DNA from: Siderastrea radians | Lineage: Eukaryota; Cnidaria; Anthozoa; Scleractinia; Rhizangiidae | DNA length: 64,000 bases | Assembly (NCBI GenBank): GCA_964017195.1 | Contig: OZ024895.1 | Coordinates: 15,569,034 to 15,633,033 of the forward strand | Direction of reading: 5' to 3' | The notes under the pieces: model-generated | Database searches by the model: none | Told to the model about the DNA's origin: nothing | Seen by the model: only the letters and a program-made list of their open reading frames with translations | In this document: positions 11,369-24,800 of the stretch, piece by piece | How positions within the stretch are numbered: position 1 is the first letter of the stretch | How the letters are laid out: each line of letters starts with the position of its first letter | Translations under genes and position numbers: made by a program

Positions 11369-12235
11369 AGAGCCTGGAACAGGCTATATAGGCCCACTCG
11401 GGTAGAAGCAATTCATGCAGCAGAAATAGCAGTTTGTTATCTTCCCAGTCCCCTAAATAAACTGGAAAAGACTGAAAAGTTATTTTGGGTGTTCTAAAGG
11501 AACTATAATTCAACCGTGACATGAGAATCAGTACAGTACAAACAAATAATTCGCTGGCTTCTTCAGTAAACCAGTGCTCTTTTGACGTCCATCTTGATCA
11601 TCTACGGGAACTTATTCTTCTAAATTGGATTGTCCTAGTCCGAAAGAACACATAATTACATCATTTTGAAGGAAACTATATAACTCCCAAAAACAGTGGA
11701 AGTTCGTGGAATGAAAGTGCTTAACTCGACGCAGAAAACTTCAAAAGTACAGACGGTTAACACTCGCAAAAGGGACATTTTCGTTTAGTCGAAACGGCGT
11801 AGATCGACTGGTGCGTACTGGTGCATTATGTTTCCCATATGGGAAAATTTCTAAGCTTTCGATTTATTATAATTTTACGCCAAGCACCACTAGCTGAAAG
11901 CCGTGTTCAACAAAAACTTCCGACCTACTAGACGAAGAGAAAAATCGGCCATTTTACCTTGTTCGAGAAATGTCAAAATTTACCATGATAAGCTCTAAAT
12001 GTAAGAACTTCGACGCCAAAACCTTACTTTACTATTCCCGAACTTTCCAAATCTAATATTGTAGCAGAGAAAAGGCCAGCGAAAGTTGTGCAAACGATGA
12101 TCAAGCTCACCCGAGAAACTGTTCGCATCACAACAAACTTCCGCCATGTTGGAAATTTATCAAAATAATGCATTGCGGTCATAGTGCGCACACCACCTGG
12201 GGTTCCCGCTATTTGAGAGCCTGGGATAGGCTACG
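11369..12235. repeat. Possible MITE bounded by AGCCTGG...AGGCTA palindromes
   Basis: Similar near-palindromic motifs (AGAGCCTGGAACAGGCTA at the left, AGAGCCTGGGATAGGCTA at the right) bound about 865 bases without coding potential. Because each motif is itself palindromic, direct and inverted orientation cannot be told apart. No target duplication was found. Confidence 0.35.
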
Positions 12236-12534
12236 TGGTTAAAAAATATTTAACAACCACACAGCTGCCAGGTACTATATACCTTTTCAGAAAGCCATCT
12301 AGACTGTTTTGTCGGTTTGTCGCTATACAGCATACTTCTTAGTGGCACCATCCCTGCAGGTGTGAGCCACTGATCGGTATCAGCTGAAATGTATGAAGGA
12401 TATTTTTTTTGGCCGAGATCTACTTTTCATGCAGCGCATTTCTTGCTTTACTACTCACTTTAAATATCAGGGGCTGTGCTAGGCCCTCGTCAAGTGTATC
12501 TTAAGCGAGGTCATTAAACCCCAATTTTTTCTAG

Positions 12535-12816
12535 ACATACCAGAAGGAGTGACTATAACTACTAGTGTGGCTCAAAATACTGCTATACAAGGACACAGTG
12601 TGACTCTTACATGCCGTGTGACAGCAGCCAACCCGCCAGTGTCTGAGTACAGGTTTTACCTCAATAACAGTAACACGGCTCTCAATACATTAACGAAAGT
12701 CAATCAACATACCATCGAAGGTGTTCAACGAACTCGGGACTACGGGAAATACAAGTGTGTGGCAAAAAATGTTGCTGGAGAAGGACAGAGTAATGCAGTT
12801 GTTCTTGATATACATG
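12535..12816 (+). CDS. RTK exon: Ig domain 1
   Basis: Acceptor TTTTCTAG and donor GTAAGT frame a phase 1-1 exon. The Ig signature is VTLTCRV (B-strand Cys) and [11 protein letters not shown] (F-strand DxGxYxC). Confidence 0.85.
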
Positions 12817-15800
12817 GTAAGTCATTTTCGAGAGAGGAAGGAACTTAGAAATTAATATCATCTTTAAGGTGTAATTTTTTGGGTTAGTAGTTGATGACCA
12901 GTTTTATTAACATCACACACATTTCTGATTAAAAAATCCAATTAAACCATGGGCTGAAATTCTAACTTAAAGAGTAGTTTAAGAAACGGCTTTTGATAAG
13001 AGAAATTCATCCACGGAAAGTTGTTTTTAGCTATTTCGTCATTTAAAAATGATTAGCCAAGCTGTTCTTCATGATTTTTCGTTGTTGTTTTTCGAAAGTA
13101 GAAAGTTAACTTCAATTTTTTTGCTTTCTTTTTTGTTTTGTTTTCTTATTCAGTTCCTGCAAAGATTCAGTCAAAAATAGAAAATGCGACAGTTAATGAA
13201 CAAGATCCCATTGATCTGAAATGTGAGGCATCTGGTCACCCTGCACCCAGTGTCACATGGACTAAAGATGGAGCACCTGTGCAAACTGCAGTGGCTGGTG
13301 TGATTCACATTAGTAAAAGCAAAAGAGATGACAGTGGGGCATATGTCTGTAAAGCAGATAACAACGTGGGACAGGCAGATCAGATAAAAGTATCTGTTAC
13401 GGTGAATTGTAAGTACAAATAAGCAAAACAAGAGGGCACCGTTATTGATTCCCAGCATAAGCAGCCCATAAAACGTTGAAATTAAGCCGAAGTACTAGTA
13501 ACTGCAATATTCAAATTAATTAACTTGTCAGAAGTAACAGTTTTTCTTTCCGTGCTGCCACTCTGTTGGAGATTAAGTGGCAAAAATAGTAATGAGGACA
13601 CAACGGAAATTCTCAACTAGCTTTTAGTTGCGTGATAATCAGGTGCCAAACGTTTTTTAACTTTGTTAAACCTCAAAGTGAAAAACTGTGCTCAGGTCCG
13701 AGACTGGCTGAAACCGGTTTCAGTTCGTGCAAATTTATTTTAGCCAGTCATTCAAGAGAAGTGCTCACATACATCGGGACACTGTTGTACTTTGTAAGTG
13801 ACTATGGCCATTCCTAGCTCACACAAGAACGTTTCCCCGAGCAACTCATATAGGCTGCTGTAATGTGTTGTAATGCGGTAAAGATTTTTTATGCAATTTT
13901 ATGTATAGACAGCTTGTATTTTTGTGGTTTAAGCCGTATCGTTGCTTTAACAGCCACTAAGCATGATTAATTTGTAACTACCTGCTGGAATTCCTTGTAA
14001 CACATCGTAATCAATAAAGTATCATTAAAACGTCTGGTGTGAGTTTAATTTGTGAACGTCTTAAACTAATGGTTATTGTCACCACCACATTCGTATATAA
14101 CTGCATGGCTGCTATCAAACCTTGTGCAAGGAGATGCGATATGTACTTGCCACATCTTCGATGAACTCCAATTTATTCTGTTAAATTTAGTTGGTGTTAG
14201 GGGTTTAATGTAAATCCTCAATCAATTAAAAGCCGAACTTAAAAGTCGTTTCTACAGAGCATGGGATACGGATGCCACATAGCGGAAAACAGAGTTGCAA
14301 ACCAACAACATTGAGTACCTATAAGTTTTTATTAATTTTCTCCAACAAAGACAAACTGCACCTGTAATTTTTGGTTTCGCGCATACTTAGTTAATCCTAA
14401 GCGCATTTGTTCATGTGTACGTTGTGCAATAGTGCTATTAAAACTTTACCTAACGTTAAGCAATGAATTGTACTTTTGAGGGAATAATCTCTCCTTCTGC
14501 CTTACCAACAGACGCCGCTACCATTAAGACCATTTCCTCCTCTGTAGCCAAGTCATGGATTGGTCAGACAGTGACGTTAAAGTGTGTGTCAGATGGTGTT
14601 CCTGCACCAGCCCTGTCCTGGCACACCCCTGAGGGAACTAAATTTAATTCAGTCAAAGCTAAAGAATACACAGTAGATGTAACAATGAAATCTGGTCACG
14701 ATTTTGGACTTTATAACTGCACAGCTGACAATGGTTTTGACCCTGCCTCTTTGACGGTTCGTGTCCAGCAAATAAGTGAGTAGACAGTGATTGTGCTTTT
14801 TGATTCTTTGTCTGTAAGGAGGGGAGAGGAACGGGTAGGTAAATATTTTATCTCCCTATTTTTAAACTCATTTTTCTCCCTCCTCCCTAATTTTTTGGCC
14901 GTTTCTCCCTCCTCCCTGATTTTTCACCTTTCTCCCTGATTAGTGCTTAAACGGGTTTATATTACGTAACACTACACTTGCAGTCTAAATTCTTTCCAAT
15001 ATTGTGACTTTACTAAAGAAATTTGTGCTCATTGAAGACTTTGACTACCTATAAACTGCTAGATTTAACAGGTAGTACCAGCTTACCTATGAATACAGTT
15101 CGAGGCCAGAAAATTAGTACACGGAAAATGAGAACTACTTTTGCATACTTTCTAGCAAAGCAACATCCCAAGGGTTTGGTCAGTAAATCTGATAATTTTC
15201 TAGTGCCTTAGGCCGGTTTGCCTAAGTCGCAACTTTTTTGTTTGTGGCTGAACTAGAAATGTTTATTGCTTGTTGATGAGCGTGAAAAAGTTAGGATTTG
15301 GACATTAAAGAATCAAGGTAATGCAACATCAACCAGTAAGGGACTGTTCGTTATTTATGCCTAAGGGGGGGGGGAGGCGGTGTTTAGAGTGGGGGGTAAA
15401 ATTTTCAAAATCAATGAAAAAGGGGGGGTATTTTTTTTAAATACAGTAAAAATAAGGGGGGTAAACTTTTAGAAACTGTTGTTTCAACACTTGTGTAGCC
15501 GTTTGGCAGACATATTTAAAAAGTTGATCTCTGTTTCGAGAATTCTATTTCCAAAGAACCTGGTCTTTATAGTTTGAAAAGCCAAGAAAACGTGACGTGG
15601 AGTAGCATTATTTAAAGGTTCCAATATATAACTTATTAAATCCCTTTAAAATACATGCAATCTGATATTTAATATTAGCAAAACCCACACATGTGTCATT
15701 TGCCGGGGCCAGTTGCAGTTTACAGTATTGTAGTGCGTAGGTATATAGCCATCCTCAAACAGCAAAACTAGTTCAAGCCTTGCAATGACCTTCTTGCAAA

Positions 15801-18800
15801 CTTTCCTACCGTTGATTTCTCTCTCAAATCGGATCTTCTCTGGCGCACGTTAATACCGGCGCTGCAAATTTACTTTCCTTGCTGAGTGCTTCCATACTGT
15901 ACGATCACAAATGACCTTGCACTTGATTTTGGTTTATCGGCACGCGGCCAGAACACGTTGTACGCAATTTTGCAATTGTAGGCATGTCGCGTCCTGAGGG
16001 TAGGTGAGGGGGGGGGGGGGGGTGGGTAAAATTTTGAACCTCTCACATAAACGGGGGGTGATTTTTTAAAATACCCACTTTCGGGGAGGGGTAAATTTTT
16101 CATATGCCTGAATTGGTTGAAAATCACCGACCCCCCCTTAGCCATAAATAACGAACAGTCCCTAAACGAAATCCACGAAGATCTTAAAACGAAAAATGTG
16201 TTAAGTACGATTGCATTGTCAGTCAGGTTAGTTTACTAGTTTACTGACTTCCCTTCAAATTATTCTTATTGAGCAGTTTGAAGTAGAATTATTTTTGCAC
16301 AAAAAGGCTTCGGAGTTTTACGTGACACAGTGCAAAAAAGACATCCAGAGCATGTCAATGTTTGAGTGACAGCCAAATTACTTTAAAGATCACAACATGG
16401 TGCCATTATCGATGGCAGACCATGACATGAATGCCGAAAGTGCGATTCCAAGGTCAAAAATAACATATTTTTTTAAAAATTAAGTTGCTGCGTATTGTTT
16501 TACATTTCTGGGAACCTAATGGAATCACCGAATCGGAAAGCATAACTCGTTTTATTGGTGACGCCTAAACAGACCTAAACACGGCACGTGCAGTGACGAA
16601 AAGGCAGAAAACTGGAAAGGCAAAACATTTCGCACTCACCATGGCCTTGCCCTTGACCCTGATCCTCGAGCCACATAGACCTCCAAAATCTCACGCTTTG
16701 ACGAACACTAACTCAACGTCTCCGATTTTCCGATTTGACTTCTCCCCCTCATGGTCTATCAGAATATCTTGAAATGGCCAAACGATGAAGCGAGAAATTC
16801 CCTAGCGACCTCTAGCGAAAATTGTATAACAAAAGAGACCATTCAAAATACCGCAAACACCTGAGCTTACGGGCTCAAAATAATCTTGGATACCCAGGGT
16901 CCACCCAGTCGTCTGTCGATATAATTGTTTAAAGGATCCTAGTCAGGCACGCCTTTGTTATTGTTTTGATCCGAAATTTGCGATCAAATTACTCATCGAA
17001 CGTGACAAAACGTCAACAGTTCAACTGGTAAAAATATAAATTGTAGCCTGAAGCTGAAATTTCTTCGCTTGGTTTTGATTTTTGTGCCAGTAAAAGGGCT
17101 TTCGATTATTTTTAGCGCATTTTGGCGGCTGTCTAAAACCCAAGGCCTCAAAGGATGTTTGTGTTCGTAGGCCGGCCAGCCTCCCAGTCCGCCGGCTACC
17201 CAAAGGCGAACTATATTCAGCGAGCGCTCGCGGAATATGATTTACAAGCGAATCTAGAATCATAAAGGTTTGGAATCTTGTTCAATTGGGTATTCTTGAC
17301 TTTTCCATCGCCACAAAACACAAAAGGCGAATGCATCGAGGGCATAAATGTTTCCAAAACTCACTCGATCACCCCGCTGTGATCATCGCCCCGAACCGCA
17401 TTTAGTTTTAATTAGCGCTAGATAAAGCGAGAACATTTCACATTCCTTTCAAATAGAAGAAACTCTTTTTTCAATAGCTTTTATTTCTTTGTTATCTTCG
17501 CACGGGATGGATATTCATTTCAATTTTCAAAATACATGAATTGCCATGAAAACAAAATGTACTGCAGCTACAGCTAAGGTGTCGACTGCGGCTAACAGAT
17601 CTGATTTACAAAGTTTCTGTTCGCAAACCATTCTTTCTCCTCCTTTTCTGCAATTCCAGGGATTTATAGCTTATGGAAAAAGTCAAAGTGTTGTTCTTAG
17701 GCATCGAAGGCTTTGAAGCTTTCGCTTTAGCGTCGCTACCGGCACGGCAGAGCGAGTCCCGTCGTCACATTTAAAGACCAAAACATTTCAGCGCGTGAAG
17801 AACCTGAAGACGCGCTCCGTAATGAAGTAAAATGTCGGCGAATAAGCTTGACCATCTATTTTGCTTGACTAGTGCGATAACTAAGAAGGTCCTTGAATAA
17901 TGATTTCTTTCATAAGCTTGACTGTTTTGGTACTGCCATGCGAAGGAGAGCAAAAACCGCTTAGAGTCCTGGCGTTGTCTCGCACATTTCACGAGAAAAA
18001 TAGCAAACAACCACAAAATAACCGGCCAGATGTAACTGCTATTAATTTTTTAAGGCCAAGAAAGTAAATGAAGGCCCAAGCTGGCCGTATTGGTGCGGAT
18101 GTAGCCAGATTTCAATTCACTGTGAAAAAATCCTGATTTTAGATGGCATAGTAAATGGCGGATTTCTCACTCGATGCGCGCAAAGCACTGTGAGTGACTA
18201 GGATCCTTTAACGGAGAACAGATCCATACAGTTTCTTATATTAAGATCTATTTAAGGTTTAAATGACTCATGTCATGTTTTTTAAGACATAATCTCCCTT
18301 CTCCCTTTTCATGCTGGTTCTCCCATCTCCCTAATTTTTTGCGTCGTTTCTCCCTCCTCCCGCTACTTTTTGGGCTGTTTCTCCCTCCTCCCTAAACCGT
18401 TCCTCTCCCCTCTGTAAGGGTCTCTTCACTACGAAGTTTAAATGCAGTAAGAATGCGACTAAAACTAGCTACGTTGTAAAACAGCAAGAGTTTCCTGTTG
18501 TTTTTACAGTACCGCTGATAAGAAGATAAGCATTTGGTTTTTCTTTTTAAATTTACAATTTCGGGAAAATGGTCGCAAGTTTAAACACAAGTCTTGTTCG
18601 CAAGGTTCAGTTGCTCGAAGCAAAATCTGGCTAATAAAAGATTGCATGTAGCAGCAATGGCTTGTGTTTACCTATTTCTAGTGAAACAAGTGAAATGCAC
18701 TATGGTTAGCGATATTTTCCTCATATTAGTGACAACTGGCTTTTGAACAGCCAGGCACACTCTTTTAATGACAAGAAAGATACTTCGCTTGTCGTTCTTG

Positions 18801-21800
18801 TTGTTGTACTTTTTTTCCCTCCGAGGGAATCTTAGCAAGTGAACTATTTTCTGATTGCCTTTTGTGTCACTTCCCAGACTGAACTATAGTTACACCTTAG
18901 ATGTGATTTTGTCAAACAACGTACATCTGGCTGCATATCTGTCTTTTTGCGAGGAGACCATTTCCGTAGGAATCTAGATCAACCTTGAATATTTGCGATT
19001 AGAGTTTCATCGTCTTCTCTGGTTGCACTTTTCTATATTAATTGAAAAGCAGATTTCATTGTGAGGAAAACATTTTACGCCAAGAACCTGCATGATAATG
19101 AGTGTACACTTCTTTATTCCCTCAGAGGCACCAGGTCCACCCGGCATCAGCTCAACAGCAGCAGACATTCAAGCCACTTCACTGACAGTAAAATGGACTG
19201 CACCAGCTGATGATGGAGGGAGTACTATCACAGCATACCGAGTGGTCATAGTGAAGGGTGGAAACGAGACAAAGAATGAAAATGTCACTAACCACTCTTT
19301 AAGAGAGAAGTTCATTGGAGGCCTAGAGAAAAACACGAAATACACTGTAAAGGTCTACGCTAGAAATTACGTGTTTGAAGGAAATGCTGGTCAAAAGATA
19401 ATCAAAACAAAGTATGAAGGTAAGTAATCTCGTTAGTAAAGGATTCGCGTTACGTATTGGTGCTCACGGGAAATTTTTTGCTTCATCTTGTCTGTATTGT
19501 TGTGGTAAAAAAATATGTTGGTGCTTGGTTGGCGAAAGTAACAGAATGTTGACAGCTAGTTCAGAGTGGTGGAGGCAATGTTCAGAAAATCGCTTGCATC
19601 GTAGGCTGATCTTGTTCGTTCCCCTTAGCAAACCATTTCGTCTAGCCTCGTTTGTCATTTGCTGGACCAACTGTTTTGATAAGTAGCTGTCATCATTCTG
19701 GTATAGCTTCCATCTGCTATCAGCCGGTCAGGAAACCACGGCCAACCACAAGTTACCCAAGACCCACAAAATGCAAACGGTGATCTGACATAATGTTCAG
19801 CCAATCTTTAAGTAAATGAATAAAAATCTACCTCAAGGATTGTTTTGTCCCGCAAAAATGATGACCTATGGAGAAAGAAAAAAATGTGTATTGGCAGCCC
19901 TAAAGACTGTAGCCTAAGAAGCAGGCGAAAAGGGGGAAGGGGAAAGGAAGCGAGAACGTGGGAGAAAAATTGGGGTCTGGGGCTAGGGACGAGGGAACGC
20001 CTGCTACAAAGACCCCATCTTTTTATTTCTGCGGCAGCCAGCGGCCGCAAAATTCTGATTGGTTAATTTTAGACAGGTCTGACATAATTTGACAAGGACG
20101 TGCTGTTCAAGATTGAATTTGGTTGCAGCAGGGGCAGGTTGCGAAATTGTCATGAAACCAGAGCGAGAAACTGCAGTTAGAGCTCTTCTAAAGGGAAGAG
20201 TTGTTTTAGCGGTCTTGCCAACGGGATACGGTCCTAGAAAGAAGAGATTTTTTCATTGTCAGAGACGATTTCAATCTAAGCATTGCACCGTTTTGCGCGT
20301 GAGTTTCAAGGCGGTGTAAGTTAAATATCCCGTAAGCGGAATGAAGACTCGCCATTTGAGAACTATAAATCAGAAGAAGAAGCCCCAAGAAACACTCGAC
20401 AGCTTAAACAGTGGAATTCAGAGAACTACAAGCGAAGAAATTATTCTTTGAGGACAGACGGTTGTTTTGAAGAGAAATCTGCCGTTGCAAGACCTCACTC
20501 AAGCTGTTGACTTTGTGGGGAATCCATGGCAATAAAAGTAAATTACTTTTTTGATTGTAAATTTGTACCGAAATATATCTTTTTTTTAATTGACCGATTC
20601 TTTATATTCCTTATGGCTTTTTGAAAAGTGTTGAGTTCGGCCAATAAATGCCGTTCAAAATGTATCTCGATTCTTCGCTTGCATGTTAAGCTTCACCTTT
20701 CCTAGAAGCGAAAATTGAACGTGTTTGGTTTTCAGAAGCAAGGAGGGGTTTATCTTAATAAATCTTTTTGTTTAGAAAGGCTTCGTGTCCCTTATATCCA
20801 AATATAAGCGCAACTGATTGTTGTTCAGTATAAGTTGTTCTTTAGTTCGAAAAAATTTCTCATCCTAACTTTAATTTTTACGCTTCATTGACAAACACTG
20901 AATAGGCCAGTAAATTCCTACGTGAGGTCAGTCATGCAGAAAAGCACGCGCCTGTTTCTGATTGGTGGTTGCATTGACAGTCAACTTGTCTGGATTACAT
21001 AAAAATCGGTGGGCGGAGATGAAAAAATGGGGGTCTTTGTAGGAGGTGTTCCCTCGTCCCTATCCCCCATTTCCCCCCCGCGTTCTCGCTTCCCTCCCCC
21101 TTCCCCCTTTACGCCTACTGCGCAGGCTATATAGACTGAGGAAAGTGCGATCTTCTGGTCTTCTTCCTGGATCGTCTGGCTAGAGGGTAACCAGCAAAGT
21201 ATCTGATCATTGATTTTCTACATTTTTTTTTCTTTTCAACTAAAATGATAATTGAGCCTTTCTATATTTGCAACGCAGGCTGCAATGTGCTACACCGTGT
21301 TTTTATTCTCTTACCCTTTATGCAGCTATAATAGATACGTTTATCCCCTTCGTTAGTAGCACAGCGATCATTTTGAGTGTTTTGCAGTTGATTCTGCCCG
21401 CCTCCTTTAGGACAGGAAAGGCTTTTGCTTACAGACGATTCTACATTTAAATACAGCATTTGACTGAAAACTGTTTCAAACGGGATGCCATGCTTGCGAG
21501 AGATCCTACATGCAGCGTTTTGATTCGGAACTGCTTTCTTAAAGTGTATATGAAACGAAATTTTTTTCTTCGGTTTTTGAGAGTCTGACGTGTATAAAAA
21601 ACGATACTAAACTTAAAACCTGTCTAAAATTTTTAAAAACCTCTTTTTTCGCAGCCAAGAGCCTATTTTTTCACTTCAAAACTGTCCCGGGGACTGGGAT
21701 CGAATTTTACGCATTGTGACGTCAATCGACTTGATTGCGTTCCTGCGAACGCAGTGTTTTTGTTACAGATCGCCTCAAAATGTTGACATTGTTCAGCAGT

Positions 21801-24800
21801 ATCGGGGATCTTCTCCAAACTTCCAAGACCTACAGTGAGAAAGAACAAGTAGGAGAAAAATAGAGCTGTTTTAGATCTTATCAAACCAGACAACGACGAA
21901 CATTTGCGATGTCTTCTCTTCTTTCGTACTGTGGTGAGGATGTTGATCTCAAAGTCGATGATTTATCCTGACTGCACATCAGTGGAAGTACCTCAGTTGT
22001 GAGATTTCTTTGTTGAGTTCTTTTGGGGTGTATCAAGAATATCAAAGCCTTTGTGTTCACATAAACAGCTTACTGTTTCCGTCAACCTAAGGAGAACCGA
22101 AAGTGCCGATTGTTTTGATGTTTTAATACCGCAAAAATGTCGTCGTTCTTATAGAGTGTGCTGGATTTTCGATTCATTTCGATTTAAGAAGGAGTTCCCA
22201 GAGTTTATTCCCAGCCTGGCCTTAGTTTCAGTGGTTTCTGTAGCAAGCAAAAGTGTTTTACAGAGCGTAGACAAAAGCCAATGACAAAATCGTTTTGTTG
22301 ATAACATGGTCGTACGCAATGTACTTCCAGGCCAGAAAAGACATTTATTTCCACTTTCGTGTTATCCTGCAATTAGAATCTATATACGCTTTACTTTAAA
22401 AAATGCACTGAAACTGACTTCGGCTCGCATGCTACTTGCCATATCGCTGGCTGATTCAGCAAATATAGCAGCTTAACACTGTTGCTATCTAGAGTATCAA
22501 TATTAGGGTATTAACACTAATCTTGCATGGCTCAGTAATTTTTCAAACAACTCAGTACCATGAAGGTAGTCACATTTCACATTAAAATACAGTTAATTTT
22601 TTGTTTTGTTTTGCAGTATGGTTTTCCAATATTGTAGAACTGTTATTGAATCATAACCATGTTCATTAGCTTTTAAAATAACTGATGTCCTTGAGCTTCT
22701 TAAAAAGCTTTTGGTGTTTCTAATGCCACAGGAGGGGGGAGAGCAGCACATCAAACTCTTATAAAACTAACAGTTAATTATAAATAAACTAACAGGAATT
22801 GACAATTGTAGAGTAAATTTGCAAATCAACAGTGGGTCTCCATATTGACTCCTTCTCAAACAATTTTCGTATGAACAGTGGAAATCAACATCAATCTTCA
22901 TCAATAATAATCATTGTTTTTATCAACAATAATCATTATTAATAATCAGTCTTTATCAACAATAATCATTGTTAACTGGTCGATTACCAAAGCATATGTA
23001 TCACTCAGACACAGTGATGAGGATCCAGACATCCCTTGTAGATATTATTTACAGCAGCTCACTCCCCCCCACCCCCCAACACACACACACACACACGCAC
23101 ACAATACAGGTTCCTGACACAGGGCTGGCCCCGCAAGCTTAATCTGCTTAAGCCTGATTCTGATGGAGAGAGGTGGAAGCCCTGTATGGAGCACCTAAAT
23201 TAATTCCATAGTTCCTAATAACTGGAGACAGAGTTAAAGCTTGGGGCATTTGTGGCATCCTTAACAACATTGTAAATCACCAGTCAATTTTTACTTAGGA
23301 ATAATTATGTGTTTGTAACATCATGACATAGTGTACCTGTTTTGCCACAGCCAACAAAGAGTGGCAGTACAACAACAACAACAACAACAATTATTTTATC
23401 TAACTATTCCTATATGGGAAGTTTCTAAAATAGTAAATTAAATACAATGTAATTTATTGTTCTTGTTGACAATAGGTCACAATTATTGCAACAGAAGGAG
23501 TGTCCTTCTGTCATCATCACTTGATCTTCAATTTTGATAGTTGATATTTATTGATTTATCAGAACCACCACCAAACATAAAGCAGGGGGGGGGGGTCTGA
23601 ATGCCCTGTGTCAGTATCAACAACCACCCAATCTAGATCTCTCGAGGCCTGGATGGATCTAGCTTAGTTACAGCTGTTGGTATTAACAGGGATTTTTGTT
23701 GTTGGCAAGCTGATGTAAGTCAGGTCAAGTCATGGTCATCTGTGAAAAGGCAGGGAATTTATTTCAGCCTGATTGGTAAAAACGTTGATATGTAGACGTA
23801 GGATTAAACAAACTCCTAGAAAATGTTTGTGTTCATAAACAAATATAACCGAGTGAGACATTTTCCTGGAATTTTTTCAGCAACCTCTTGATTTTCTTTC
23901 TATTTTCACTCTCTAACAACGAGGCATTTACAGCCTCCTCACTTTAAGAGTCAAACAAAATCCTGAACTCTTGTCTTGCTAAAAAGGTGATTTATTTAAG
24001 TGAAATCCTTCATCCAGTGCAGTCAGGTTAAGACAGTGTATGCCCAGTCCAGTGTAAAAATGTTATGAGTAGGCGATCGTCGTTGAAATTATATTGATAT
24101 CATAATGTCTTACTGAATTCCAGAGTAGAATAAAAACAAATTTCATTTAAGACCGTACACGTACTGGTAGCTCTGTTCGCCTGTACAATCGAAAGTCAGA
24201 CCACGCTATCGTACCTGTCCTGCTTTGCGAATGAAAAGCATCCCTGGTCTTTGCAGTAAAACGTCTTTGCTTATCGAGACAGATCCTTATAAAACAATGC
24301 TCGTTCGTAACCATATCTTCAAGTTAAAAACATAGCAAACATCAAAATCTCGAGTAGCCTGAGTGCTTCGATCTTGCATCTCCTTCAACACAATTATCTC
24401 GATTCCCTTGTCCCAAAATACGAGGAATACTGAGTACTTTCCCTCCATATCGTCAAAAGGAATACGCAAACCACTGCTTATTAGGCGCTTCAGCTACGAG
24501 AAACATTTCCCAACTCTGCCAAGTTCCTTCCACTTTGACGCCATGTTGGTTTTGTTATCAAGTCGATTGACGTCACATTAGCTAATCACGTGATATTTTG
24601 GCCGCGCGAGACGGCGACACTTTTGAAGTCAAATTTGCGCTATTTTCACTGCGAAAAAAGTACTTTTGCAAAGTTTGATGCCGGTTTAAAGCTTAGAATC
24701 GTTTTTTATGCACATAAAACAATCAAAAACCGAAGAAAAAATTTCCGTGTCATATACACTTTAAAGATCAAAGAAATCAATACGGGGGGTAATTCTTGGA

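Larger units (their letters stand above)
14820..18411. mobile_element. hAT-like non-autonomous transposon, 3.6 kb, in RTK intron
   Basis: Terminal inverted repeats AGGGGAGAGGAACGG / CCGTTCCTCTCCCCT are flanked by a perfect 8-bp direct repeat CTGTAAGG at 14812-14819 and 18412-18419. An 8-bp duplication fits the hAT superfamily. Both ends carry subterminal tracts of TTTCTCCCTCCTCCCT-type repeats. No transposase was found. Two other elements sit inside it at 15345-16162 and 16933-18207. Confidence 0.75.
21543..24760. mobile_element. TTAA-flanked element with long diverged TIRs, 3.2 kb
   Basis: Left end AGTGTATATGA and right end TCATATACACT are flanked by TTAA at 21539-21542 and 24761-24764. Homology between the ends continues for about 200 bases, including CTTCGGTTTTTGA and GACGTCAATCGACTTGA with their complements. 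The interior holds no recognisable transposase but has the microsatellites listed separately. Confidence 0.65.

Noticed and set aside
15870..16145. Minus-strand ORF with a proline run
   Set aside because: It covers the G-run end of a MITE; no homology or codon structure.
23100..23615. CCTGACACAGGGC and GCCCTGTGTCAG as ends of a small element
   Set aside because: The match is only about 12 bases, flanks do not agree, and it is close to microsatellites.
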